DNA of 64,000 bases from contig CAVRIT010000001.1 of the NCBI GenBank assembly GCA_963721345.1, forward strand, positions 558,001 to 622,000. Reading direction: 5' to 3'. Within the stretch, counting starts at the first letter, position 1; each line of letters starts with the position of its first letter. The DNA comes from JACDAN01 sp963721345 (GTDB lineage: Bacteria > Actinomycetota > Thermoleophilia > Gaiellales > Gaiellaceae). The position numbers and the translations under genes are program-made. The notes beneath the pieces are model-generated. The model ran no database searches. It had not been told where the DNA came from and was given only the letters and a program-made list of their open reading frames with translations. Below are positions 1 to 7,698 of the stretch, piece after piece.

Positions 1-40
1 CGGCAAGCCGGGCCCTCCGTCGAATGCGGTTGCGGTCGAG

Positions 41-352
41 CTACGCGACCGGGACCCGGTCGCTGTGAGCGACGATCCGGCCGCTCGTGATCTTGGGCTC
101 GTTGGGGATCAGCGTGTCGAGCTTCTCGTCGCGGATCCACGTGGCGACGACGTTCGTCGACTCCTTGCCCTGCTCAGGCGTCTCGAAGAGACCGAGCGAG
201 CTGAAGACGCCGTTGCCGGCCTCGATCAGGTAGTAGCCCTCGAACCCGGACAGCTTCTCCAGCTTCGGGATGAGGGTCTCGTTGACCTTGGCGGTCAGCT
301 CGGCCGTGCGACTCTGATCCACACCGTCGTAGCGGCGAATGATCGCATGCAT
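41..352 (-). CDS. Small ABM-like (dimeric alpha-beta barrel) hypothetical protein
   Basis: A 103-residue protein starting MHAIIRRYDGVD, with a good ribosome site (AAGGAG about 8 bases before ATG). The pattern of an N-terminal strand, a helix ending in KLEKL, then GFEGYYLIEAGNG and a strand with SLGLFETPEQ resembles the single-domain antibiotic-biosynthesis-monooxygenase-like fold, in which small dimers bind haem, flavin or aromatic substrates. That family call is by pattern only and no catalytic residues can be named. There is no signal peptide. It is a single-gene unit with its own promoter about 135 bases upstream and the initiator tRNA gene behind that. Confidence 0.65.
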   Translation of the reverse strand: MHAIIRRYDGVDQSRTAELTAKVNETLIPKLEKLSGFEGYYLIEAGNGVFSSLGLFETPEQGKESTNVVATWIRDEKLDTLIPNEPKITSGRIVAHSDRVPVA

Positions 353-486
353 GTGATGCTCCTTCTTCTCCGTTCAGGCAGAAAACCCGATTGAGCTCCC
401 TGATGCGCTCAGGCCTGATGTGACAACTCGAAGAGGAAGTCGAGAGCCTCTGCGGCTTTAGTGCCAGGACGAACGCGCTCGGTTTG

Positions 487-513
487 AGTGTAGCCGCAAT
501 CCTGTTTTGTCAA
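487..513 (-). promoter_or_regulatory. Sigma-70-type promoter of the ABM-like gene
   Basis: Minus strand reads TTGACA (508-513), a 15-base spacer, then TACACT (487-492). This is the best -35/-10 pair seen in the window, though the spacer is short. It would give a leader of about 130 bases before the ATG at 352. The leader (353-486) shows no other clear signal. Confidence 0.6.
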
Positions 514-569
514 ACCTCTAGGCGAAAGGGCGCCGAAGCGAATCTACGTCGAGCAGATCCGGAGAACCT

Positions 570-595
570 GAAAGGCCCCGTCTCCGGGGCCTTTC
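570..595 (-). terminator. Terminator of the initiator tRNA gene
   Basis: A perfect 11-base-pair stem (570-580 with 585-595) with a 4-base loop begins 3 bases past the tRNA 3' end. The stem is GC-rich with an AAA/TTT end, so the transcript closes in CCTTTC. The hairpin is nearly symmetric and could also stop transcription from the other side. Confidence 0.75.
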
Positions 596-598
596 CAG

Positions 599-672
599 TA
601 GCGGGGGCAGGATTTGAACCTGCGACCTCCGGGTTATGAGCCCGGCGAGCTACCTGACTGCTCCACCCCGCG
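599..672 (-). tRNA. tRNA-fMet (CAT), initiator
   Basis: A full cloverleaf can be folded on the minus strand: acceptor CGCGGGG paired to CCCCGC, anticodon loop CTCATAA giving CAT, T-arm GCAGG-TTCAAAT-CCTGC, discriminator A. Two initiator hallmarks are present: an unpaired position 1/72 (here C and U, where C and A is more usual) and three G-C pairs closing the anticodon stem. CCA is not encoded. Length is 74 bases. A strong hairpin follows directly. Confidence 0.95.
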
Positions 673-694
673 GCGTGACGGGATTGTAGCGCGG

Positions 695-1351
695 CTACGA
701 ATCAGCTGCCACGAGCCCGACGGGGCAGCTGACGCCCGTTCCGCCGAGTCCGCAGTAGCCGTTCGGGTTCTTCGCGAGGTACTGCTGGTGGTAGTCCTCG
801 GCGTAGTAGAACGGCCCCGCCTGCGCGATCTCCGTGGTGATCTCGCCGTAGCCCGCGGCGCTCAGCTCACCCTGGAACATCTCGCGTGAACGCTCTGCCG
901 CGGCGCGCTGCGCCTCGTCCTCCCAGTAGATCGTCGAGCGGTACTGGGTTCCGGCGTCGTTCCCCTGGCGCATGCCCTGGGTCGGATCGTGGTTCTCCCA
1001 GAAGAGGCGGAGCATCTCCTCGTAGCTCGTCTTCGTCGGGTCGAACACGGCGAGGACGACCTCTGCGTGGCCGGTCCGGCCGCTGCACGTCTCCTCGTAG
1101 GTCGGGTTCGGCGTGTAGCCGCCCGCGTAGCCGACGGCCGTCGTGTAGATGCCCGGCGCCTGCCAGAAGACACGCTCCGCGCCCCAGAAGCAGCCCATCC
1201 CGAAGACGGCGCGTTCCAGGCCGTCGGGGAATGGCGGGGCGATCGGCGTCCCGAGGACGTAGTGGCGCTCGGAAGCCGGCATCGCCTCCTCCCGGCCCGC
1301 CAGCGCGTCGCGCGGCTCCACCATCTCGGTCTTGTCACGGAACAGGAACAT
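695..1351 (-). CDS. msrA: Peptide-methionine (S)-S-oxide reductase MsrA
   Basis: Reduces methionine-S-sulfoxide in oxidised proteins, recycled by thioredoxin. The 218-residue product has the signature GMGCFWGAE (catalytic Cys near residue 54), the conserved GYAGG and YHQQYL segments, and C-terminal cysteines (GYCGLGG and VSCPVG) that fit the resolving role in the family. About 35 residues lie ahead of the core. The start is ATG at 1351 with a TACCCT hexamer only 6 bases upstream and no ribosome site, so the mRNA is probably leaderless. It runs in the same direction as the membrane-protein gene ending 4 bases upstream. Confidence 0.95.
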   Translation of the reverse strand: MFLFRDKTEMVEPRDALAGREEAMPASERHYVLGTPIAPPFPDGLERAVFGMGCFWGAERVFWQAPGIYTTAVGYAGGYTPNPTYEETCSGRTGHAEVVLAVFDPTKTSYEEMLRLFWENHDPTQGMRQGNDAGTQYRSTIYWEDEAQRAAAERSREMFQGELSAAGYGEITTEIAQAGPFYYAEDYHQQYLAKNPNGYCGLGGTGVSCPVGLVAADS

Positions 1352-1355
1352 GCCT

Positions 1356-2138
1356 CTAGGGTACCGGCCTCACGTTCCGTGCCAGCCGGTCTTGGAGAAC
1401 CCTTGCCGCGACTCCAGCGGTCAACGCGCCGGTGAGCAAAAGCACCACGGTCAGCATCACGAAAACACCGAGCCCCTCCACTCCGGCAAGCTCAGCGAAG
1501 ATCATTCCGAGCGGCAACGGAATCAGCAAAAGCCACCACCGCCCGATCGCATACCCGACCACAGCGGCGACGCAGCAGGCCACGAGACTGTAGGGCTCCC
1601 ATGCATCGGTTGCGGCCGCTCCAACAGCAAGGCCGTAAGTGACAGCGGCGGCGGCGAGGATCGGCCTGGCCGAACCCAGTTGCTGGCGTCGACGGGATGC
1701 CGAGCGGGCCACGAACGTCGCCACCACACCTGAAAGGACAAGGGCAGCGCTCGCAGCTAGGCCCGCGTAGATCCCCCATCTAGGGTCCGTGTACGTGTAG
1801 TCGGAAGGAGCTCGAAGCTCGTCGACAATGCGCAGAAGCGCGGCGAGCGCCGCCGCCGATGCGAAAGCGCAGGCGACCACTCCTAGGTGGTCTTCGCCCC
1901 GACGGTCCAGCCAGGCTGCCGCTCCTAATCCACTCAGGACGGCTAGGAGGCCTACCGCGGTGAGCGAGAGCGCTCCGTAGAGCTCCCAGCCGTTCAGCTC
2001 GAGGGCGGGGCCGTCGCCGGCCCGGAGGAACCTCTCACGCGGTGTCCCCAGATCCTCGTGACTGAACCACGGCGCGAACATGGACGCGAACAGCGTGAGC
2101 GCTGTCACCGCGAGGCCCGCCGCAGCCGCCCGAACCAT
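1356..2138 (-). CDS. Multi-pass membrane protein of unknown function
   Basis: About 260 residues starting MVRAAAAGLAVTAL. I see roughly six to seven hydrophobic segments: one at the N-terminus, one near LYGALSLTAVGLLAVLSG, one near VACAFASAAALAALL, one near ASAALVLSGVVATFVA, and a C-terminal group ending at LLLTGALTAGVAA. No family motif was recognised. A longer open frame extends upstream but crosses the divergent ppx-like gene, so ATG at 2138 is chosen. TACGCT lies 6 bases before it, fitting a leaderless transcript. Confidence 0.7.
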   Translation of the reverse strand: MVRAAAAGLAVTALTLFASMFAPWFSHEDLGTPRERFLRAGDGPALELNGWELYGALSLTAVGLLAVLSGLGAAAWLDRRGEDHLGVVACAFASAAALAALLRIVDELRAPSDYTYTDPRWGIYAGLAASAALVLSGVVATFVARSASRRRQQLGSARPILAAAAVTYGLAVGAAATDAWEPYSLVACCVAAVVGYAIGRWWLLLIPLPLGMIFAELAGVEGLGVFVMLTVVLLLTGALTAGVAARVLQDRLARNVRPVP

Positions 2139-2162
2139 GTGGCTAGCGTAGTCGACCGACAG

Positions 2163-3081
2163 ATGCGCGTCGCCGCCATCGACCAGGGGACGAACACGAC
2201 GAGCGCTGCTCGTGGCGGACGTCGAGGACGGCGAGCTCGAGGAGGTCTCGAAGCGCACCGCCGTCACCCGGCTCGGCGAGGGCGTCGACGCCCGCCGCCG
2301 CCTCCTGCCCTTGCCGATCACGCGCGTCCGCAACGTCCTCACGGACTACCGCCGCGAAGCGGAACGGCTCGGCGCGGAGCGCGTGCTGCTCGTCGCCACG
2401 AGCGCCGTGCGCGACGCCGAGAACGGCGAGGCGTTCCTCGGGGAGATCGAGTGGAGCTACGGGTTTGTCACGCGCCTCCTGTCCGGCGCCGAGGAGGCCG
2501 AGCTGACGTTTCGCGGCGCGGCCGACGGGCGCGTCGGCGCGACGCTCGTCGTCGACCCCGGCGGCGGCTCGACCGAGTTCGTGGTCGGCGAGGCCGGAGA
2601 GATCAGCTCACGGGCGAGCGTCGACATCGGCTCGGTGAGACTGACCGAGCGCTTCGGCGAGGACGTCGTGGCGATTGGGGCGCACGTCCGGTCCGTCCTC
2701 CCTCCGCCGCCCGACGTGGACGGGACGATCGGCGTCGCCGGAACGATCACGACGCTCGCCGCGCTCGACATGGGCCTCGAGGAGCCGGAGGGCTTCGGCA
2801 CCCACGGTCACCGGCTCACCCTCGACGCGGTGCGCGCCCAGCGGGCGCGACTCGCGTCGCTCTCACTCGAAGAACGACGGAGCCTTCCCGGCCTGCACCC
2901 CGAGCGTGCGCCGGTGATCGTGGCCGGAGCGGTCCTCGTCGAGCAGCTGCTCGACTCCTACGGACTCGAGGCGCTCGAGGTCAGTGAGCGGGACATCCTC
3001 CACGGCGCGGCGCACGAAGCGGCGGCGCTGGCCGCGCCTGTCGAGGGCGCCGCGCCGCCGGGCGCGTACACCTGCTGCTAG
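2163..3081 (+). CDS. Ppx/GppA-family phosphatase, frameshifted near the 5' end
   Basis: Exopolyphosphatase/pppGpp phosphohydrolase fold, acting on polyphosphate or (p)ppGpp. From ATG 2163 the frame reads MRVAAIDQGTNT, the first phosphate-binding loop, then breaks. After one base near 2199 the protein continues as RALLVADVEDGELEEVSKRT and runs to the stop at 3081. The second loop VVDPGGGSTEFVV and the motif GVAGTITTLAA are intact. Removing a single base gives about 305 residues, normal for the short actinobacterial members. GTG 2212, the first start in the downstream frame, would lose the first loop and is unlikely. The stop interlocks (CTAG) with that of the convergent sigma-factor gene. Confidence 0.85.
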
Positions 3082-4308
3082 GGAAGCGAGGGAATCTCGG
3101 GCAGCGTGGGGAGATCCGGGACACCGGGCACTTCCGGCAGCGGCGGTAGCTCGGGCACGGCGGGGAGCGGCGGAGCCGGCGGGAGCGCCGGCGGCGTCGG
3201 GAGCTCGACGCGCGGCAGCGGTGCGAGCGGCTGGGGCACCTCTGGCGCGGCCGGGATCTGGGGAGCCTGGACCGGCGCAGTCGTCGGCGCTGAAGCAGGC
3301 GGAACAGCCGGCGCAGCCTGATCCATGGACGGCACGGCGGGCGACGCCGCCACCGGAGGCTTCGCCTTCCGGCTCGGCGCCGCCGCTGCTGGTGCGTCCG
3401 CGCGACGTGCGATCGGGCGACGCGCTGAAGCTCGTTCGGGAAGATCGACGCTCGCAACGACGGGCTTCGTCCGGGCGGGCGCGACCGCGGGCCGCTCGAC
3501 CGAGGAATGCCCGTTGACGCACGCCGATTGTCGGCGCTCGGCCGGCCCCGTCGCCGACGGCCACCGTGCCGACCGTCGCGACCGCGGCGATCCCAACTGC
3601 GACCTTGACCGCGGCGCTGCCGCCGAAGAGGGCCTTGAGCGCGCCGACCAGCGAGGCGAGGTCGAACGCGTGCCGGCGCATCCCTCTGTCCTCGCCGAGC
3701 TCACGCGCGAGGCCGCGCCGCGCGCGGAAGAGCAGCGCCTCGACGGCAGGCCGGCTGACGCCGAGCTCGCGAGCGATCTCTGCGTAGGGCCGTCCCTGCC
3801 ACTCGCGGAGCAGGAGCGCGCGCCGCTGGGTCTCGGGCAAGCGCGCAAGCGCCTGTTGGACGCCGACGAGCCGCCCGTCCCCGCCCTCGGGCGCCTGTGC
3901 GAGCTCGGCCAGCGATTGCGGGTCCTGCGTGACCTCGCGCAGCCGTCGCCGCGAACCGGCGCGATGGCGCGTCTTGCACTCGTTCTTCGCGATCGTCAGC
4001 AGCCACGCCTGCTCGAACTGCGGCACGACGCCGCGCCGCATCGCGCGAAGGGCCTGGAAGAACGTCGTCTGCGCCGCGTCCTCGGCGTCCTCGCGCGTGC
4101 CGAGCGTGCGGAGGCAGTACCGGAAGACGAGATCGGAGTGCCGCTCGTAGAGCTGCGCTTCTCCGGGTGGTGGTTTCTGCTGCGACGCTTCCCACTGCGC
4201 TCCCTGGCAGAGCGTCGTACATGCCGCGAGAAAGTGGGCTCCCCCGTTCGAGGGATTCTCGAAAACCCGGGCGCAAGAATCTGCCGGAACCGGCGTCTTT
4301 CTCACCAA
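3078..4308 (-). CDS. ECF-type RNA polymerase sigma factor with a Pro-rich tail, frameshifted
   Basis: The first part has region 2 (EAQLYERHSDLVFRYC, TREDAEDAAQTTFFQA, QAWLLTIAKNEC) and region 4 (LPETQRRALLLREWQG, YAEIARELGVSRPAVEALL), then a hydrophobic stretch (AVKVAVGIAAVATVGTVAVG) that may be a membrane segment. After it, near 3545, coding moves by one base into a long Ala/Pro-rich tail ending PEIPSLP at 3078. The original frame instead runs on antisense to ppx and is a shadow. The start is unclear: GTG 4308 is the longest choice and conserved residues begin near 4160. A membrane-tethered sigma factor with an outer Pro-rich tail would fit, but this is inference. Confidence 0.75.
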
Positions 4309-4340
4309 CAGCCGCCCACCGCAGAGAGAAAGGAACCGCT

Positions 4341-4602
4341 GTGTCCTCCACCCGCCCTCCGCGCAATCCCCCTCATCGACGACGACGCCAGCTTCCGGGA
4401 GCTCCTCGCACTGCTGCTCTGCGCCGACCTGAGCGCGGAGATCGTCGAGCGCGCCGCCGAGGCCGGGGCGGCCTCCTACCTCTGCAAGGACCGCGCCGTC
4501 ACGGAGCTGGCCGGCGAGATCGAGCGGCTGATCGAGGAACGGCGCGCTCCACGCCGCTCGCCGCTACGCCTCTTCTTCGAGCGGCGGCTCGTCCTCGGCT
4601 AG
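4341..4602 (+). pseudogene. Response-regulator receiver remnant with internal deletion
   Basis: GTG 4341 follows an AGAAAGGAA ribosome site and begins VSSTRPPR. One base later in frame the text becomes PLIDDDASFRELLALLL, the start of a CheY-type receiver with its acidic cluster. It then jumps from SAEIVERAAE to AGAASYLCKDRAVTEL, the receiver C-terminus with the conserved Lys. The middle of the domain, including the phosphorylated Asp and the Ser/Thr switch, is missing (roughly 55 residues by comparison with the family). So there is both a frame change and a deletion. It is divergent from the sigma-factor gene, and its end overlaps the CBS gene on the other strand. Confidence 0.6.
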
Positions 4603-4966
4603 CCGGCGCTGGAGGACGATCCGCGAGAGCACGCCGACGAGCCGGCCGTCCTCGATCACCGGGACGCGCTCGGCGTCGCGCTCCTCCATGAAGCGAAAGG
4701 CCTCGTCGGCCGGGGACGACGCCTCCACCGTGTAGTGCGGCGGCTCGGCGATCTCGCCGAGCATCGTCTTCGACGGATCGCGGCCCGCTGCGACCACCTC
4801 GCGCACGAGCGTCTTCCGCGTGACGACACCCACCAGCCGGTGGTCGTCGCAGACGAACACGGCGCGAACGCCGGGGTCGGCGAGCAGCTCGCCGGCCTGC
4901 CTGCGCGCTCGAGTCGGCGCCCAGCGAGGGCGGCTCGACGACCATCGCCTCGCGAACGAGCGTCAC
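4564..4966 (-). CDS. Two-CBS-domain protein, frameshifted
   Basis: GTG 4966 overlaps the gdhA stop (GTGA) and starts VTLVREAMVVEPPSLGADSS. At about 4900 an extra base (CAG-G-CAG) breaks the frame; without it the text runs QQAGELLADPGVRAVFVCDD into DHRLVGVVTRKTLVREVVAAG and a second CBS motif, RVPVIEDGRLVGVLSR, ending LEEEA. CBS pairs bind adenine nucleotides and usually gate a partner. The tight coupling to glutamate dehydrogenase suggests a link with it, but a stand-alone CBS protein gives no direct function. Starting at the downstream ATG 4860 would keep only the second half. Confidence 0.8.
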
Positions 4967-6252
4967 GGGTAGATCCCGCGGGCCGTCAGTGCGCCCGCCA
5001 CCTCGCGGATCGCCGCGACCAGCGCTGCGCGGCGCGGAGTGAGGTCGAGCTGTTCGCTGAGGAGCCAGACCCGGTCGAACGCGTCTCCGAGCTTCTCGGC
5101 GAGCTTCTGGCGGGTCTCGTCGCGCGTCCAGAAGAGCCGGCCGAGGTCCTGCACCCACTCGAAGTACGACACGGTCACGCCGCCGGCGTTCGTGAGGATG
5201 TCGGGCAGGACGTGGATCCCGCGCTCGGCGAGGATGGCGTCCGCCTCGATCGACGTCGGCCCGTTCGCTCCCTCCGCGATCATCTTCGCCTCGATCCGCG
5301 GTGCGTTCTCGCCGGAGATCTGATCCTCGAGCGCCGCGAGGACGAGGATGTCGCAGGGCAGCTCGAGCAGCTCGGAGTTCGTCACGTGGTCTCCCTCGGG
5401 ATAGTCCTCGAGCGAGCCGCTCCGCGTGATCCACGCGGCGACGTCGCCAAGGTCGAGGCCGCGGTCGTTGACGATCCCCCCCGAGATGTCCGAGACGGCC
5501 GTGACCAGCGCGCCACGGGTGTGGAGCTCGGTGGCGGCGACGGCGCCGACGTTTCCGAAGCCCTGCACGACGCAGCGCTTGCCCGCGAGCTGCCAGCCGA
5601 AGCGCTCACAGGCGCGCTCGATCACCATCACGACCCCTGCTCCGGTGGCCTCGCGGCGGAAGGCGGAGCCGCCGATCGCGATCGGCTTTCCGGTCACGAT
5701 CTCCGGGACGGCGTGGCCGATCTGCATCGAGTACGTGTCCATGATCCAGGCCATCGTCTGCTCGTTCGTCGCCATGTCCGGTGCGGGGATGTCCTCCTCG
5801 GGCCCGATCACGGGCAGCAGCTCGATGGTGAGCCGGCGCGTCAGGCGCTGGAGCTCGTCCTGCGACATGCCGCGCGGATCGCAGCGCACACCGCCCTTTG
5901 CGCCGCCGTAGGGCAGCTTCAGCAGCGCGCACTTCCACGTCATCCACATCGCGAGCGCCGCGCACTCGCCGAGGTCGACGTGGAGGTCGTAGCGGAGCCC
6001 GCCCTTCGTCGGCCCGAGGACGGTCGAGTGCTGGACGCGGTAGCCGGGATAGATCGCGAAGCTGCCGTCGTCGTGGCGGACCGGGACGCCGACGATCGTC
6101 GAGCGCTCGGGATACCGCAGGCGCTCCGAGACGAAATCCGCCACATCGGCGTGGTCGAGCGCCTGCTCGAACTGGCCGAGCGCCATGCGATAGAGGGGCG
6201 TGACCCACTCGAGCGCAGGCTGCTCGACCGACGTCTCGTCGAGCTTGGCCAC
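4963..6252 (-). CDS. gdhA: Glu/Leu/Phe/Val dehydrogenase (glutamate dehydrogenase)
   Basis: Reversible oxidative deamination of glutamate to 2-oxoglutarate with NAD(P). The 429-residue protein has the substrate Lys motifs GPTKGGLRYD and LPYGGAKGGVRCDP, the PAPDM segment, and the Rossmann signature VVQGFGNVG around residue 230. Length is normal for the hexameric class. The start is GTG 6252 with TAGACT 6 bases upstream, a leaderless-type arrangement. The end overlaps a CBS-domain gene by 4 bases. Confidence 0.95.
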   Translation of the reverse strand: MAKLDETSVEQPALEWVTPLYRMALGQFEQALDHADVADFVSERLRYPERSTIVGVPVRHDDGSFAIYPGYRVQHSTVLGPTKGGLRYDLHVDLGECAALAMWMTWKCALLKLPYGGAKGGVRCDPRGMSQDELQRLTRRLTIELLPVIGPEEDIPAPDMATNEQTMAWIMDTYSMQIGHAVPEIVTGKPIAIGGSAFRREATGAGVVMVIERACERFGWQLAGKRCVVQGFGNVGAVAATELHTRGALVTAVSDISGGIVNDRGLDLGDVAAWITRSGSLEDYPEGDHVTNSELLELPCDILVLAALEDQISGENAPRIEAKMIAEGANGPTSIEADAILAERGIHVLPDILTNAGGVTVSYFEWVQDLGRLFWTRDETRQKLAEKLGDAFDRVWLLSEQLDLTPRRAALVAAIREVAGALTARGIYP

Positions 6253-6261
6253 GGCGAGAGT

Positions 6262-6585
6262 CTAGGCGCGCCGCACGAGCAGGGTCAGGTCCGGCCCGAG
6301 CGCCTCGACGACGATCCGGTCGCCCGGATCCGCGCCCTCCTCGCAGCGCGCGCCCCAGAGCTCGCCCTCGACCCGAACCTGCCCGAGGGGGCGGCAGGCG
6401 ACGACGACCGTCCCAGTCGATCCAGGCAGCGTCTCGACGCCGATCGCCGCGCGGCGCCGCTTCGAGTACCAGACGAAGAAGCTGACTTCGGCGATCTCCC
6501 AGACCGCGGCGACGATGACCACGATCACCCCCCAAGGCATCGGGAGCCAGAAGATCGCGGCTAGGAGAGCGAGGATGAGAAGCAT
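6262..6585 (-). CDS. NfeD-like membrane protein (short form)
   Basis: A 107-residue protein with an N-terminal pair of hydrophobic segments (MLLILALLAAIFWLPM and VIVVIVAAVWEIAEV) followed by a small beta-barrel domain (GSTGTVVVACRPLGQVRVEGELW) typical of NfeD/OB-fold membrane proteins, thought to work with stomatin-like partners. No partner lies nearby. The first A of its ATG is the discriminator base of the tRNA-Leu gene, leaving no room for a ribosome site, so the true start may be the ATG 15 codons in, or it may be translated from the processed tRNA 3' end. Confidence 0.7.
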   Translation of the reverse strand: MLLILALLAAIFWLPMPWGVIVVIVAAVWEIAEVSFFVWYSKRRRAAIGVETLPGSTGTVVVACRPLGQVRVEGELWGARCEEGADPGDRIVVEALGPDLTLLVRRA

Positions 6586-6672
6586 GCCGGGGGCGGGAGT
6601 CGAACCCGCACGCCCCCAAAGGGGACACCTGATTTTAAGTCAGGCGCGTATGACCAGTTTCGCCACCCCGGC
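6585..6672 (-). tRNA. tRNA-Leu (TAA)
   Basis: 88 bases on the minus strand. Acceptor GCCGGGG pairs with CCCCGGC, the discriminator is A, the anticodon loop CTTAAAA gives TAA, there is a long class-II variable arm (GTGTCCCCTTTGGGGGC region) and T-loop GGTTCGACTCC. It reads UUA, a rare codon in DNA this GC-rich. The 3' end abuts the NfeD-like gene with no spacer. Confidence 0.95.
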
Positions 6673-6694
6673 TCGACGAACGATAGTCCGTCTG

Positions 6695-7360
6695 TCAGCC
6701 GCTTCCCGGCTGCAGGTCGCCGATCTCGAACTGCTCGGGGCCCTTCCCGCGGAAGGTGTCGATGAACTCCTCCGCCGCGTCCGGGTCGAAGCGCGGGCAG
6801 CGCGCGATGTGCGTCCAGGCGACGAGGGCGACGTCGTCGCCGAGCCGCGGGTGCTGGGCGACGATCAGGCCGTTCGGATCCTCGTCGTAGACCTCGTTGA
6901 TCTGCTCGATCGTGGACTCGGGCACCCCTGGCCCGAACCAGATGATCACGGCGCCGTGCTCGAGGTTGTGCACGGCGTTGAGCTCCGGGACCACGTCTCC
7001 GTACGTCCCGAAGATCAACGTCTCCGGGTGATGGGGCCCACTGGTGCGCGGCGTGGAGTTCGGCTTGTAGTCCGCCGGGAGCTCGGCGACGTGCGAGCGG
7101 CTCTGCTCCTTCGGGTTCTCGTAGGTGCAGCCGGCTTCGCGCAGCGTCGCCACGACGCCGTCGTTCTCTGCGCCGCTGTCGCCCGAGAGCAGGAAGAAGC
7201 CGGCGATCGCGGCAGCGAGCAGAAGCGTGGCGCCGATCACGACGAGGATGATCGTCCGGTTGCGCTTCGGGTCCCGCTGGGGCGTCCGGACCTTCGGCGC
7301 CTGAACGGGCCGCTTCGGAGGCTGTGGAGTTTGCGACTTTCCCGGCAAGGCGACGGGCAT
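6695..7360 (-). CDS. DUF3105 membrane-anchored protein
   Basis: 221 residues. Basic, Pro-rich cytoplasmic N-terminus, one membrane segment (TIILVVIGATLLLAAAIAGFFLL) near residues 35-57, then an outer domain with the DUF3105 hallmarks: YxxNPPTSGPHHP-like text (NSTPRTSGPHHPE) and VHNLEHGAVIIWF, then HPRLGDDVALVAW. The conserved His residues suggest metal binding, but no biochemical role is established. ATG 7360 is chosen because upstream codons of the open frame run into the divergent CsbD-like gene and look non-coding. Confidence 0.85.
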   Translation of the reverse strand: MPVALPGKSQTPQPPKRPVQAPKVRTPQRDPKRNRTIILVVIGATLLLAAAIAGFFLLSGDSGAENDGVVATLREAGCTYENPKEQSRSHVAELPADYKPNSTPRTSGPHHPETLIFGTYGDVVPELNAVHNLEHGAVIIWFGPGVPESTIEQINEVYDEDPNGLIVAQHPRLGDDVALVAWTHIARCPRFDPDAAEEFIDTFRGKGPEQFEIGDLQPGSG

Positions 7361-7428
7361 GGTAGCTAGCGAGGCCCGCGCCGATGCCCCATACTCGCGG
7401 AGCCGCACACCAATCCAAGGAGGCAACA

Positions 7429-7623
7429 ATGGGCTTTCTCGACAAGCTGCTCGGGCGTGGGAAGCAAGCTGCCGGCGACGTGACCGGTGACCCGGAGATG
7501 CGCCGAGAGGGCGCCCACCAGGAGGCGCAAGGCGCGGCCGAGTCGCGAGCCGACCAGGCCGAGGACATGGCGCAGGATGCGCGCAACGAGGCCGCCGAGC
7601 ACCGCGCCGAGCGCGACATGTAG
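7429..7623 (+). CDS. CsbD-like small stress protein
   Basis: 64 residues starting MGFLDKLLGRGKQAAGDVTGDPEM, followed by Ala/Glu/Arg-rich amphipathic helix text. The pattern KxxAGxxTGDxxMxxEGxxQ is that of the CsbD/YjbJ group of abundant general-stress proteins of unknown mechanism. It has the strongest ribosome site in the neighbourhood (AAGGAGG, 7 bases before ATG 7429), so the longer frame from 7384 is rejected. A strong hairpin follows the stop. Confidence 0.85.
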   Translation: MGFLDKLLGRGKQAAGDVTGDPEMRREGAHQEAQGAAESRADQAEDMAQDARNEAAEHRAERDM

Positions 7624-7627
7624 TTCG

Positions 7628-7667
7628 CGGCACCGGGGCGGCAGCGCGTCTGTCGCCCCGGGTGCCG
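7628..7667 (+). terminator. Hairpin terminator after the CsbD-like gene
   Basis: CGGCACCGGGGCG (7628-7640) pairs with CGCCCCGGGTGCCG (7654-7667) with one bulge and a 13-base loop. It lies 4 bases past the stop. There is no U-tract, as is common for actinobacterial terminators. Confidence 0.65.
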
Positions 7668-7698
7668 TCCGACCCCCTCTCTACTGTCTGCAGGTCCT

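Noticed and set aside
2863..3540. C-terminal part of the 481-codon sigma-factor frame
   Set aside because: It runs antisense into ppx and is Arg/Ser-rich; the alternative frame gives a coherent Pro-rich tail that stops exactly at the ppx stop.
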